Assembly: GCA_913030825.1 (NCBI GenBank)
Contig: CAJWCU010000004.1
Location: 1 to 64,000, forward strand
Reading direction: 5' to 3'
DNA: 64,000 bases
Origin: an uncultured Rhodospirillaceae bacterium
Lineage (GTDB): Bacteria > Pseudomonadota > Alphaproteobacteria > Rhodospirillales > Casp-alpha2
A program made the position numbers and the translations under genes. Position 1 is the first letter of the stretch; each line of letters starts with the position of its first letter. Under the pieces are notes generated by a model that had not been told where the DNA came from, searched no databases, and was given only the letters and a program-made list of their open reading frames with translations. Of the stretch, positions 48,445-56,035 are shown piece by piece.

Positions 48445-48472
48445 ACAAAAAAGGCCGCCCGAAGGCGGCCTT
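48445..48472 (-). terminator. Strong terminator after the phasin gene
   Basis: On the minus strand AAGGCCGCC pairs with GGCGGCCTT around a TTCG tetraloop closed by C-G, followed by a run of six T. The complementary T's on the + strand make it usable in both directions. It separates phasin from csaA. Confidence 0.9.
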
Positions 48473-48494
48473 TTCGTATTCGATGCCGAAGCCC

Positions 48495-48995
48495 TTACTT
48501 GGCGGGCTTGGCGAACTGACCCTTAACTTCGTCCAGGGCTTCGGTGATGCGGGAGTTGATCACCTTGACCGCGGCGTCGTTCGCTTTGGTCATCATGTCC
48601 GTCACCTTCTTGGTGTTGGCCAGGGAGGTTTCGAACGCGGACTTGCAGAGGTCCAGTTCCTTGGCGGCCAGGTCCTGCGGGGTCGAGGCCTTGCCCAGGG
48701 TGTCGGCGGCGGAAGTGGCCTGATCGAAAGCGGCCTTGAAAACCTCGGCCTGCTTCTGGGCAACCGCTTGGGCGCCTTCGAAAGCGGCCTGGCTGGCCTT
48801 GTTCAGGGCTTCCATGTTCTTACGCTGGATTTCCAGCATCGCGTTGACGTCGACGCCTTCGATGGCCGCACCCTTCATGGCTTTGGTCATCTGCTCGGAA
48901 ATTTTGGTCGGGTCGAAGTCGGCGTACATCTTGGTGAAATCGGCCGTCCATGCGGGAAAGCCGTTTTTGTCGAGTTTGAAAATATCGGCGTACAT
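48495..48995 (-). CDS. Phasin family protein
   Basis: A 166-residue almost fully helical protein with the phasin core: NAMLEIQRKNMEALNKASQAAFEGAQAVAQKQAEVFKAAF and DMMTKANDAAVKVINSRI. Phasins coat polyhydroxyalkanoate granules. A small N-terminal part (MYADIFKLDKNGFPAWTADF) precedes the helices. It is a single-gene unit: a strong terminator follows and palindromic sites precede it, consistent with PhaR repression and with polyhydroxyalkanoate storage by this organism. Confidence 0.93.
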   Translation of the reverse strand: MYADIFKLDKNGFPAWTADFTKMYADFDPTKISEQMTKAMKGAAIEGVDVNAMLEIQRKNMEALNKASQAAFEGAQAVAQKQAEVFKAAFDQATSAADTLGKASTPQDLAAKELDLCKSAFETSLANTKKVTDMMTKANDAAVKVINSRITEALDEVKGQFAKPAK

Positions 48996-49043
48996 CTTAG
49001 TCGGTCCTCCATTGGAGCGCGAAAAGGATTGGCGGCGTGCTCA

Positions 49044-49128
49044 TGCAGCAATTTTGCTGCACTGCAACAGTGGCGCCTTTATGGGGCCGATGAGCTGGTG
49101 AAGTCAAGTCTTATATTGCACTGCAATA
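49044..49128. promoter_or_regulatory. PhaR-like palindromes upstream of the phasin gene
   Basis: Two palindromes lie between phasin and the TetR-type gene: TGCAGCAATTTTGCTGCA (49044-49061), followed at once by ACTGCAACA, and TATTGCACTGCAATA (49114-49128). Both contain TGCA-centred half-sites like those bound by PhaR in other alphaproteobacteria. The second is next to a minus-strand TATAAG that could be the phasin -10. Confidence 0.6.
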
Positions 49129-49146
49129 AAATCTGCCGAGCCTTGA

Positions 49147-49872
49147 TCAGCCGGGCGTTTCCGCCGTGGCGGCGTCGTCGCCGGGCGCTGCATTACGGTG
49201 TATTCGGCCGGCGCAGGCGCGGGCAAGAAACCGCTGCGCCTTCTCTGCCCGGGCGAGCCCACGATTGAGCGCCGCCATGGTCTTCGACTGATCCGCAGTG
49301 TCGTCACCCAGCCACACCCGGAACGCATCGGCGTAAACCAAGGCCAGGCCCTTAGCCCGGACGGCGCCGGCCAGACCTGTCGCACCGATGCCGGCGGCCT
49401 CCAGAATGCGCGACATGCTCCGCGCCATGCGGGGCAGGAACCGTGCCGAGCCCGGATCACGAAGTGCGTCCCGGGCGATCTCGGCCATCGCCGCGCGGTA
49501 AGGGGCGAGGGCGTCGAACCGCGCCATGACCAGATCGAACAGCCGATCGCGGGCGTCGCTGTCGTCGCCGCCGTCGCCACTAGACGCCAAGGCGTCCGCC
49601 TCGGCCAGCATGGCGGCGTCGATGCGATCCTGAAAGGCGTTCATCACCGTGTACTTATCGGGGAAGGGAATCAGCACCCGGGCGAGCGGCAGGCCCGCCT
49701 CTTCCGCGACCCGGGCCAGATTGAGACCGCGCCAGCCGTCCCGTGCGGCAACCGTCATCGTCGTCTCGATGACGGCGTCGCGCAGTGTTTCGGGGCTGTC
49801 GGCTTTCGTCGTTCCGCCGGTCGTTTTGGCTTTGGTCTTGGCTGTGGAATTGCCTTGCGGCCGCTTCGCCAT
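49147..49872 (-). CDS. TetR-type transcriptional regulator
   Basis: A 241-residue protein. After a Lys/Thr-rich tail, the N-terminal helix-turn-helix reads AARDGWRGLNLARVAEEAGLPLARVLIPFPDKYTVMNAFQDRIDAAM (about 42-88). The C-terminal domain resembles the COQ9-like type (RFDALAPYRAAMAEIARDALRDP, KGLALVYADAFRVWLGDDTAD). It lies upstream of the phasin in the same direction but the palindrome-bearing gap separates them. Its target is unknown. Confidence 0.8.
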   Translation of the reverse strand: MAKRPQGNSTAKTKAKTTGGTTKADSPETLRDAVIETTMTVAARDGWRGLNLARVAEEAGLPLARVLIPFPDKYTVMNAFQDRIDAAMLAEADALASSGDGGDDSDARDRLFDLVMARFDALAPYRAAMAEIARDALRDPGSARFLPRMARSMSRILEAAGIGATGLAGAVRAKGLALVYADAFRVWLGDDTADQSKTMAALNRGLARAEKAQRFLARACAGRIHRNAAPGDDAATAETPG

Positions 49873-49963
49873 GGCGATGCCTCCCTTGCGTTACCTATGC
49901 ATTATGTAGGGAGTCCCGACGGGAATTCCAGCCACTGGTCGAACAGGTTGATCGTAGGTGGGT

Positions 49964-50815
49964 TCAGTCGGCAAGTTCGCGCGATCGGTTGGCGGCGGCG
50001 GCGACGGTCTCGCTGATCAGGTCGCCGAGGGGGCCGTCGGCGGGGGCGTCCTTGTCCGGCTCGCCGCCCATCAAGACGCGCAGGCCCGCCGCCGTCGTAC
50101 CGCCGGGGCTGGTCACGTTCTGGCGCAGGACCTTGGGTGAGGTGTCGCCCTGTTGATGGAGAAGCTCGCCCGAGCCCTCCACCGTGCCGCGGGCCAATGC
50201 CTCGGCCAAATCGTCCGGCAGGCCGGCGTCACGCCCGGCCCGGGCCAGGCATTCCACGAAATGAAAGACATAGGCCGGGCCGCTGCCGGACAGGCCCGTC
50301 ACCGCGTGGATCAAATCTTCGTCGGTGACCCAGAAGACCTGACCGACGGCGGTCAGCAGGTCGTGGCAGAGCTTTTGCTGGGCATCGGTGACACGGCCGT
50401 TCTGGGCCGCCACGGTCGTGCCCCGGCCGACGGCGGCAGGGGTGTTCGGCATGGCGCGGACGATAGCGGCGGCGTTGCCCAGGACTTCCTCGAAGAACGA
50501 AATCGGCGTGCCGGCGGCGATCGAGAGGAAGACCGTGTCCGGTCCCGCGTAGCCGACATAGGCCGGGACGACGTCGGCCATGACCTGCGGCTTGACGGCG
50601 AACATGACGGTTTCGGGGGAAAAGCCACCCGGCAGGTCGTCCGGTCCGGGGACGGTATGGACGCCGTGACCTTGGGCCAGGGCCGCCGCGCCGTCGGCAT
50701 TCGGTTCGACGACGTAAATATCGGTTGGGGGGATGCCGCGGGCGATCCAGCCGGCCATCAGGGCACTGCCCATCTTGCCGCCACCGACCAGCAACAGGGG
50801 GCGCGCCGCGCTCAC
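49964..50815 (-). CDS. proC: Pyrroline-5-carboxylate reductase
   Basis: Final step of proline synthesis. The 283-residue protein has the Rossmann motif LLLVGGGKMGSALMAGW near the start, MFAVKPQVM, VRAMPNTPAAVGRGTT and the C-terminal GLSGSGPAYVFHFVECLARAG and TSPGGTTAAGLRVL signatures. The GTG at 50815 is chosen because GGAAA precedes it and the longer frame lies outside the fold. It follows ybjN on the same strand. proB and proA are at 18-21 kb. Confidence 0.96.
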   Translation of the reverse strand: MSAARPLLLVGGGKMGSALMAGWIARGIPPTDIYVVEPNADGAAALAQGHGVHTVPGPDDLPGGFSPETVMFAVKPQVMADVVPAYVGYAGPDTVFLSIAAGTPISFFEEVLGNAAAIVRAMPNTPAAVGRGTTVAAQNGRVTDAQQKLCHDLLTAVGQVFWVTDEDLIHAVTGLSGSGPAYVFHFVECLARAGRDAGLPDDLAEALARGTVEGSGELLHQQGDTSPKVLRQNVTSPGGTTAAGLRVLMGGEPDKDAPADGPLGDLISETVAAAANRSRELAD

Positions 50816-50846
50816 GGCGCGGTTTCCATCAGCATGGCTGCGGGGA

Positions 50847-51350
50847 TCAGGCTTCGCCGACCGTGTCGACCATGGCGGCCGCCACGGCGTCGTCGGCGGT
50901 GCGCCCACCCCAGATCACGTATTGAAAAGCGGGGTAAAAGCGTTCGCATTCGTAAAGCGCCGTTTCGACGATGTCTTCCATCTGGCTCATGGTCGGGCCC
51001 TTGGCCGCGCGCATGGGCAGGACATGGCGGAACATGGGCAGGCCTTCGTCGTCCCACATGCCGAAATGGCCGAGCCAGAGTTTCTCGTTTACCCGGGCCA
51101 GCAATTCGTACACCGGCGTGCGGCGGTCGTTCGGCACGCGCATGTCGAAGGCGCAGGTGAAGTGCATCGCTTCGATTTCATCGTTCCAGGCAAAATACAG
51201 GCTGTAGTCGCACCAAGTGCCGGGCACTTGGACGGCCAGTTCCTGATCGCTGCGGCGGTCGAACGTCCAATCGTTCCCCTCCACGATCTGTTCGATCAGG
51301 TCCAACGGGTTGCTTTTTCGGGTGTCGACGGCGAAATCGAGTGCAGGCAT
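50847..51350 (-). CDS. YbjN domain-containing protein
   Basis: A 167-residue YbjN-type protein, a fold related to type III secretion chaperones. NPLDLIEQIVEGNDWTFDRRSDQELAVQVPGTWCDYSLYFAWNDEIEAMHFTCAFD is the typical N-terminal part and LLARVNEKLWLGHFGMWDDEGLPMFRHVLP the central one. Role unclear; family members act on motility and stress in E. coli. GAAGGAGGAGC precedes the ATG at 51350. The proC-ybjN order is frequent in alphaproteobacteria. Confidence 0.9.
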   Translation of the reverse strand: MPALDFAVDTRKSNPLDLIEQIVEGNDWTFDRRSDQELAVQVPGTWCDYSLYFAWNDEIEAMHFTCAFDMRVPNDRRTPVYELLARVNEKLWLGHFGMWDDEGLPMFRHVLPMRAAKGPTMSQMEDIVETALYECERFYPAFQYVIWGGRTADDAVAAAMVDTVGEA

Positions 51351-51373
51351 GGGCCGCTCCTCCTTCGTGGCTG

Positions 51374-51390
51374 GCACGGCGGCGCCGTGC
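51374..51390. repeat. Short perfect inverted repeat upstream of ybjN
   Basis: GCACGGC (51374-51380) and GCCGTGC (51384-51390) with a 3-base spacer, just upstream of ybjN. The remaining 51391-51644 stretch holds no gene that I can support; it may carry the ybjN promoter. Confidence 0.35.
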
Positions 51391-51644
51391 TGGCGCCCCA
51401 GGCTGGTAGCCTCAGGTGCCCCACAACATCTCGGAGGTTACCGAAATATGGTATTTGTGGCCCCCTTGGATACAAGAGCTAGCCTGCCCGATGGATGACA
51501 GGGGTGCAAGGGCCGATTACGCCCGCATTATGAATTTTTGTGGAAGAATCCGCCGCCATAACGACTTAGCCCGTCCCGTCAAGCGCAATACTGGATGGGG
51601 ATGGGGGCCAAGGCCCTGAAACGATTCTATATATGGGCTGTCCG

Positions 51645-51989
51645 CTAGGACTTGGGCTTGGCGGCCGGGGTCTTTCGGGCGGCGGGTTTGGCCGCTGTTT
51701 TCTTGGCCGTTGCGCGCGGTTTGGCCGTTTTCGCCGCCGGTTTATCGGCAAGGGCCGCCTCCAGTTTAGCGACTCGGGCCTCCAGTTTTTCCTGGGCGGC
51801 GCGGGCGTTTTTGGCGACTTCGGCCATGGCGTCGAATTCGTCGCGCGGCACCAGGTTGCCGTCGGCCAGGAAACGTTCGATCTGTTGGCGGATCATGGCC
51901 TCCAGTTCGTCCTTCACACCGGCCAGCGTCGCGACCGCGCCGTTGGCCACCTTGGCCAGGTCGTCGAAGATTCGGTTGGACGTCTGCAT
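51645..51989 (-). CDS. ubiK: UbiK-family accessory factor (BMFP)
   Basis: A 114-residue protein. The N-terminal ~75 residues are helical and match UbiK/YqiC: NRIFDDLAKVANGAVATLAGVKDELEAMIRQQIERFLADGNLVPRDEFDAM, then EKLEARVAKLEAAL, a coiled coil. The rest is a Lys/Ala/Pro-rich tail. UbiK supports ubiquinone synthesis under aerobic conditions and binds membrane lipids. Start at the ATG 51989. Confidence 0.88.
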   Translation of the reverse strand: MQTSNRIFDDLAKVANGAVATLAGVKDELEAMIRQQIERFLADGNLVPRDEFDAMAEVAKNARAAQEKLEARVAKLEAALADKPAAKTAKPRATAKKTAAKPAARKTPAAKPKS

Positions 51990-52100
51990 GGCTGAACTCC
52001 TTGGGGTTCCTGCGGTTTCGACTGCTCCCTGAATATATGACGTCCCAAACCGTCCCGCGCAACCGTTGCCCACCGCAAGCCGCCCGACTATAAGCACCGC

Positions 52101-53087
52101 ATGTATGTGGTCACCGGCGGCGCCGGGTTCATCGGTTCGAACATCGTTCACGGGCTGGAGGCCAAGGGCCTGGGCCCGGTGGCCGTCGTCGACCGAATCG
52201 ATTCGGATGAAAAGGCCAAGAACATCGCCAAGCGCGAGACGGTCACCACCGTGGCGCCCGAGGATTTGAAAGCCTTCCTTGGCGATAACGCGGACCGGAT
52301 TCGCGGCGTCATCCACATGGGGGCGATTTCGGCGACCACGGAAACCCGCCTGGTCAAGATCATCAAGGCCAACATCCTGCTGTCCCGCGATCTCTGGTCC
52401 TGGTGCACGGAACGCGGCGTCCCTTATATATATGCGTCGTCGGCCGCGACCTACGGCGACGGTTCGCTCGGCTTCGACGACGACAACGCGATTCCGGCGC
52501 TGAAGGCGCTTAAGCCTCTAAATATGTATGGCTGGTCCAAGGCCCAGTTCGACATCTGGGTCGCCGAACGCATCGCCGCCGGGGCACCCACGCCGCCCGG
52601 CTGGGCCGGGCTGAAATTCTTCAACGTCTTCGGGCCCAACGAATATCATAAGGGCCGCATGCAGTCGGTCGCCCGCCAGGTCTATGAAAAGGCCGCGCGG
52701 GGCGAGACCTGCACGCTCTTCAAATCTCATAATCCGGATTATCCCGACGGCGGGCAGTCGCGCGATTTCGTCTGGGTCGGCGATTGCACGGACATGGTGC
52801 TCTGGCTGCTCGACCATCCGGAGGCGTCCGGCATCTTCAACTGCGGGTCGGGTAAGGCGCGCAGCTTTCATGACCTCGCGGTCGCCGTTTACCGCGCTCT
52901 CGACCTGGAGCCGAAGATCGACTTCATCCCGACACCGGAAGATATCCGCGACAAGTACCAGTATTTTACCGAGGCCCGCATGGACCGTATCCGTGCCGCG
53001 GGCTACGGCCATCCCGGCACGCCGCTGGAGGAAGGGGTGCGCCGCTACGTGCAGGACTTCCTCCATACCGACGACCCTTATCTGTAA
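52101..53087 (+). CDS. hldD: ADP-L-glycero-D-manno-heptose-6-epimerase
   Basis: A 328-residue extended SDR that makes the heptose for lipopolysaccharide core. MYVVTGGAGFIGSNIVHGLEAKG begins with the NAD-binding GxxGxxG. SSAATYGDGSLGF and the catalytic MYGWSKAQFDIWV (YxxxK) follow. FNVFGPNEYHKGRMQSVARQVY and SRDFVWVGDCTDMVLW fix it to the HldD/RfaD subfamily. It is divergent from ubiK and followed by lgt. Confidence 0.95.
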   Translation: MYVVTGGAGFIGSNIVHGLEAKGLGPVAVVDRIDSDEKAKNIAKRETVTTVAPEDLKAFLGDNADRIRGVIHMGAISATTETRLVKIIKANILLSRDLWSWCTERGVPYIYASSAATYGDGSLGFDDDNAIPALKALKPLNMYGWSKAQFDIWVAERIAAGAPTPPGWAGLKFFNVFGPNEYHKGRMQSVARQVYEKAARGETCTLFKSHNPDYPDGGQSRDFVWVGDCTDMVLWLLDHPEASGIFNCGSGKARSFHDLAVAVYRALDLEPKIDFIPTPEDIRDKYQYFTEARMDRIRAAGYGHPGTPLEEGVRRYVQDFLHTDDPYL

Positions 53088-53119
53088 TACCGCAGGAACT
53101 CCGGACAGGCAGCATTGAC

Positions 53120-53977
53120 ATGGCCCTCGCGTTTCCCGCCATCGACCCCATCGTCGTTCAGATCGGCCCCTTCGCCATCCGCTGGTACGCGTTGGCCTAT
53201 ATCACCGGGTTGATCCTGGGCTGGCGCTACATGCTGCGGATGACCAAGGACCTGCCACTGCGCGAGGTCGAGTTGACGGATGAGAACGGCAACAGCAAAA
53301 CGATCAAAGAGCCCGTCGTCACGCGCTTCGCCGTTGACGACTTCCTCGTCTGGGCAACCTTCGGCGTGGTCCTGGGCGGGCGGCTGGGCTACGTGCTGTT
53401 CTACAAGCCCGACTATTATTTCGACCATCCGCTGAACATCCTGACCGTCTGGCAGGGCGGCATGTCATTCCACGGCGGGCTGTTGGGGGTCTGTATCGCG
53501 ACCGTCCTGTTCTGCCGCAAACGGGATATTCCGCTTTTCACCTTCGCCGACATGCTGGGCTGCGCCGCGCCCATCGGGCTGTTCTTCGGGCGCATCGCGA
53601 ATTTCATCAATGGCGAGTTGTTCGGCCGTGCGGCCGACGTGCCCTGGGCCATTGTCTTCCCCCATGGCGGCGACATCCCGAGGCACCCGAGCCAGCTTTA
53701 CGAAGCGGGACTTGAGGGCCTCGTGTTGTTCATCGTCATGGCCGCCCTTTGGCGCTGTCCGCATTTCCGGGCACGGCCCGGGTTCTTGGCGGGCGTGTTC
53801 TTCATCGGCTACGGCCTGGCGCGAATCACGGCGGAATTCTTCCGCGAACCGGACGCCTATCTGGGCTTTCTCTATTACGGGGCGACCATGGGGCAATTGC
53901 TCTGCTTGCCGATGATCGCCTTCGGAGGCTGGCTGGTCTGGCGGGCCCGCCGGGCCGCCCCCACCGCCGGCGCATGA
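53120..53977 (+). CDS. lgt: Prolipoprotein diacylglyceryl transferase
   Basis: A 285-residue membrane enzyme that adds diacylglycerol to the lipobox cysteine. IRWYALAYITGLILGWRY, GVVLGGRLGYVLFY, WQGGMSFHGGLLGV (catalytic histidine) and GRIANFINGELFGRAADVPWAIVF are all standard, and HPSQLYEAGLEGL follows. About seven transmembrane helices. An insertion of charged residues lies after the second helix (VELTDENGNSKTIKEP). The stop overlaps the next gene by 4 nt. Confidence 0.96.
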   Translation: MALAFPAIDPIVVQIGPFAIRWYALAYITGLILGWRYMLRMTKDLPLREVELTDENGNSKTIKEPVVTRFAVDDFLVWATFGVVLGGRLGYVLFYKPDYYFDHPLNILTVWQGGMSFHGGLLGVCIATVLFCRKRDIPLFTFADMLGCAAPIGLFFGRIANFINGELFGRAADVPWAIVFPHGGDIPRHPSQLYEAGLEGLVLFIVMAALWRCPHFRARPGFLAGVFFIGYGLARITAEFFREPDAYLGFLYYGATMGQLLCLPMIAFGGWLVWRARRAAPTAGA

Positions 53978-55083
53978 CGGGCCTGACGGATCATCTCCGC
54001 CGCCGCATCGCCCTGGAAGGGCCGCTGACCGTCGCCCGATATATGGAGGAATGCCTCGGCAATCCCCATCACGGCTATTACATGACGCGTGACCCCCTGG
54101 GGGCTTCGGGCGATTTCACGACGGCCCCCGAAGTCTCTCAGATGTTCGGCGAACTTTTGGGCCTTTGGGCCGCCGTGACCTGGCAGGCCATGGGCGAGCC
54201 GGGTGAAATTCATCTCATCGAACTGGGCCCCGGACGCGGCACCTTGATGGCCGATGCCCTGCGCGCCGCCGCGGGGGTGCCTGCTTTCCACGCGGCGATC
54301 CGGGTTCATCTGGTGGAGATGAGCCCGGTCCTGCGCGCCAAGCAGGCCGAGACCCTGGCGGCCCTTCACCCCGACCTTGCGCCCGAATGGTGGAACGATC
54401 TGAGCCAGGTGCCCGACGGCCCCGCCATCGTTCTGGCCAACGAATTCTTCGACGCCCTGCCGGTCCGCCAGTTTCAGCGCGGTCCCGACGGCTGGCGCGA
54501 ACGCCTGGTCGTCTGGGACGAGACCGGCGGCAAGGACGGCAATGGGGCCTTCGCCTTCGCACTTTCGGGCGCGGCACCAAAAACGCCGCTGATACCGCCG
54601 CCGCTGGACGCCGCGCCGGACGGAGCGATGGTCGAGATCTGCCCGGCGGGTCTGCGCAAGGCGCATACGCTTGCCGCGCGTCTGGCGGAACAGGGCGGCG
54701 CGGCGTTGATCATCGACTACGGTCATGACCGCAGTGCCCCCGGCGAGACCCTGCAGGCCGTGAAGGATCATGCGTATGCGGATGTCCTGGCGGGGCCGGG
54801 TGAGGCCGATCTGACGACCCACGTGGATTTTCAGCAGCTCGCCGCTACTGCGATCCAGGCGGGCGCGGCGGCCCATGGCCCCGTGGGGCAGGGTGACTTC
54901 CTCAAGGTTCTGGGCATTGCCGAACGGGCGGCGGCGCTGGCGGCCAATGCCGATGACCGCCAACAGGCGGAGATTGCTGCGGCGTTCGACCGCCTGACGG
55001 GTGAGGACAAGGGCGGCATGGGGCGCCTGTTCCGTGTGCTGGCCTTGCAGCATCCGGGCCTGCCGGCACCGATCGGGTTTTAA
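53974..55083 (+). CDS. MidA/NDUFAF7-type SAM-dependent methyltransferase
   Basis: A 369-residue protein of the family that includes mitochondrial NDUFAF7, which methylates an arginine of complex I subunit NDUFS2. PLTVARYMEECLGNPHHGYYMTRDPLGASGDFTTAPEVSQMFGELLGLW starts it; the AdoMet-binding LIELGPGRGTLMADALRA lies near residue 85; VLANEFFDALPVRQF, LIIDYGHDRSAPGETLQAVKDHAYAD and LTTHVDFQQLA follow. Start at 53974 (ATGA overlap with lgt). Substrate is inferred from the family. Confidence 0.92.
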   Translation: MTGLTDHLRRRIALEGPLTVARYMEECLGNPHHGYYMTRDPLGASGDFTTAPEVSQMFGELLGLWAAVTWQAMGEPGEIHLIELGPGRGTLMADALRAAAGVPAFHAAIRVHLVEMSPVLRAKQAETLAALHPDLAPEWWNDLSQVPDGPAIVLANEFFDALPVRQFQRGPDGWRERLVVWDETGGKDGNGAFAFALSGAAPKTPLIPPPLDAAPDGAMVEICPAGLRKAHTLAARLAEQGGAALIIDYGHDRSAPGETLQAVKDHAYADVLAGPGEADLTTHVDFQQLAATAIQAGAAAHGPVGQGDFLKVLGIAERAAALAANADDRQQAEIAAAFDRLTGEDKGGMGRLFRVLALQHPGLPAPIGF

Positions 55084-55152
55084 CGGCAGGCTTGCGTCGA
55101 CCGGTTAAACGGACGATTTGAGTTGCCGAACGGGAACGGAGTACAAACAGCC

Positions 55153-55950
55153 ATGGCCGATACCGACGATATCCCCGAATTCATCACCGCCCCCAACCTG
55201 GCCGGTCAGGCCGGGGTGGCCCATGGTTTCTTCACCCGCCGGGGCGGCGTGTCGATGGGTATCTACGCCGGGTTGAATTGCGGCCAGGGATCGAACGATT
55301 CCCAGGACGCCGTCGCCGAAAACAAGCGCCGGGCCATGGCGGCCCTGGGGCTGGGTGGTGATGCCTTGGCCCTGGTCCATCAGGTTCATTCGCCCAAGGT
55401 CTGGGCCACCGAGGCGCCGCGCGCCCGCGATGCCATGGAAAAGGCCGACGCCCTAGTGAGCCGCCGCAGCGGCCTGGCGCTGGGCGTCCTGGCCGCTGAT
55501 TGCGCGCCGGTGCTGTTCGCCGACGCCGATGCCGGGATCGTCGCCGCCGCCCATGCCGGGTGGCGGGGGGCGATGGCCGGGGTCCTGGAAAACACGGTCG
55601 CGCGGATGGAAGCCGACGGCGCCAGCCGCGCCAACATCCATGCCGCCCTCGGCCCCTGCATCCGCCAGCCGTCTTACGAGGTCGGCCGCGACATGAAGGA
55701 AACCTTCGCGGACCATCACCCCGAACACGACGAATATTTCGCCCCCGGCGCCGACGGCGATCATTTCCAGTTCGACCTGGCGGGCTTCATCATGGATCGC
55801 CTGTCGGAGCTGGGCCTAGGCAGCAGCCATGACGTGGGCCTGGACACCTATCCGGAGCCGGATCGCTTCTTCAGCTATCGCCGCGCGACGCACTTGGGCG
55901 AGCCCGATTACGGCCGGGCGTTGGCGGCGATCGCCCTGGTCCCGGGCTAA
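55153..55950 (+). CDS. pgeF: Peptidoglycan editing factor
   Basis: A 265-residue YfiH-type cytosolic protein (also called a laccase-domain protein) that hydrolyses mis-incorporated L-serine-containing peptidoglycan precursors or, in other reports, purine nucleosides. Signatures: HGFFTRRGGVSMGIYAGLNCGQGS, VLAADCAPVLFADADAGIVAAAHAGWRGAMAGVL with metal ligands Cys and His, and ALGPCIRQPSYEVG. ATG at 55153 with GGAG upstream; an in-frame TTG at 55123 is less likely. Confidence 0.93.
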   Translation: MADTDDIPEFITAPNLAGQAGVAHGFFTRRGGVSMGIYAGLNCGQGSNDSQDAVAENKRRAMAALGLGGDALALVHQVHSPKVWATEAPRARDAMEKADALVSRRSGLALGVLAADCAPVLFADADAGIVAAAHAGWRGAMAGVLENTVARMEADGASRANIHAALGPCIRQPSYEVGRDMKETFADHHPEHDEYFAPGADGDHFQFDLAGFIMDRLSELGLGSSHDVGLDTYPEPDRFFSYRRATHLGEPDYGRALAAIALVPG

Positions 55951-55966
55951 GGCGAGGAGCGGGGCC

Positions 55967-56035
55967 GTGCCGTACTTGGCAATCTTGACCTTCGCGACGC
56001 TCGCGGTGATTCTCGTCACCTGCGTCATCGTCTGA
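55967..56035 (+). CDS. Putative 22-residue membrane microprotein
   Basis: A GTG at 55967 preceded by GAGGAG with a good spacing opens a 22-codon frame made almost entirely of hydrophobic residues (VPYLAILTFATLAVILVTCV and so on), a single predicted membrane helix. Its TGA overlaps the ATG of the lipoprotein gene (TGATG), the arrangement seen with translational coupling. It lies 16 nt after pgeF. It is too short for any homology claim, but the ribosome site, composition and overlap together favour a real gene. Confidence 0.5.
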   Translation: MPYLAILTFATLAVILVTCVIV

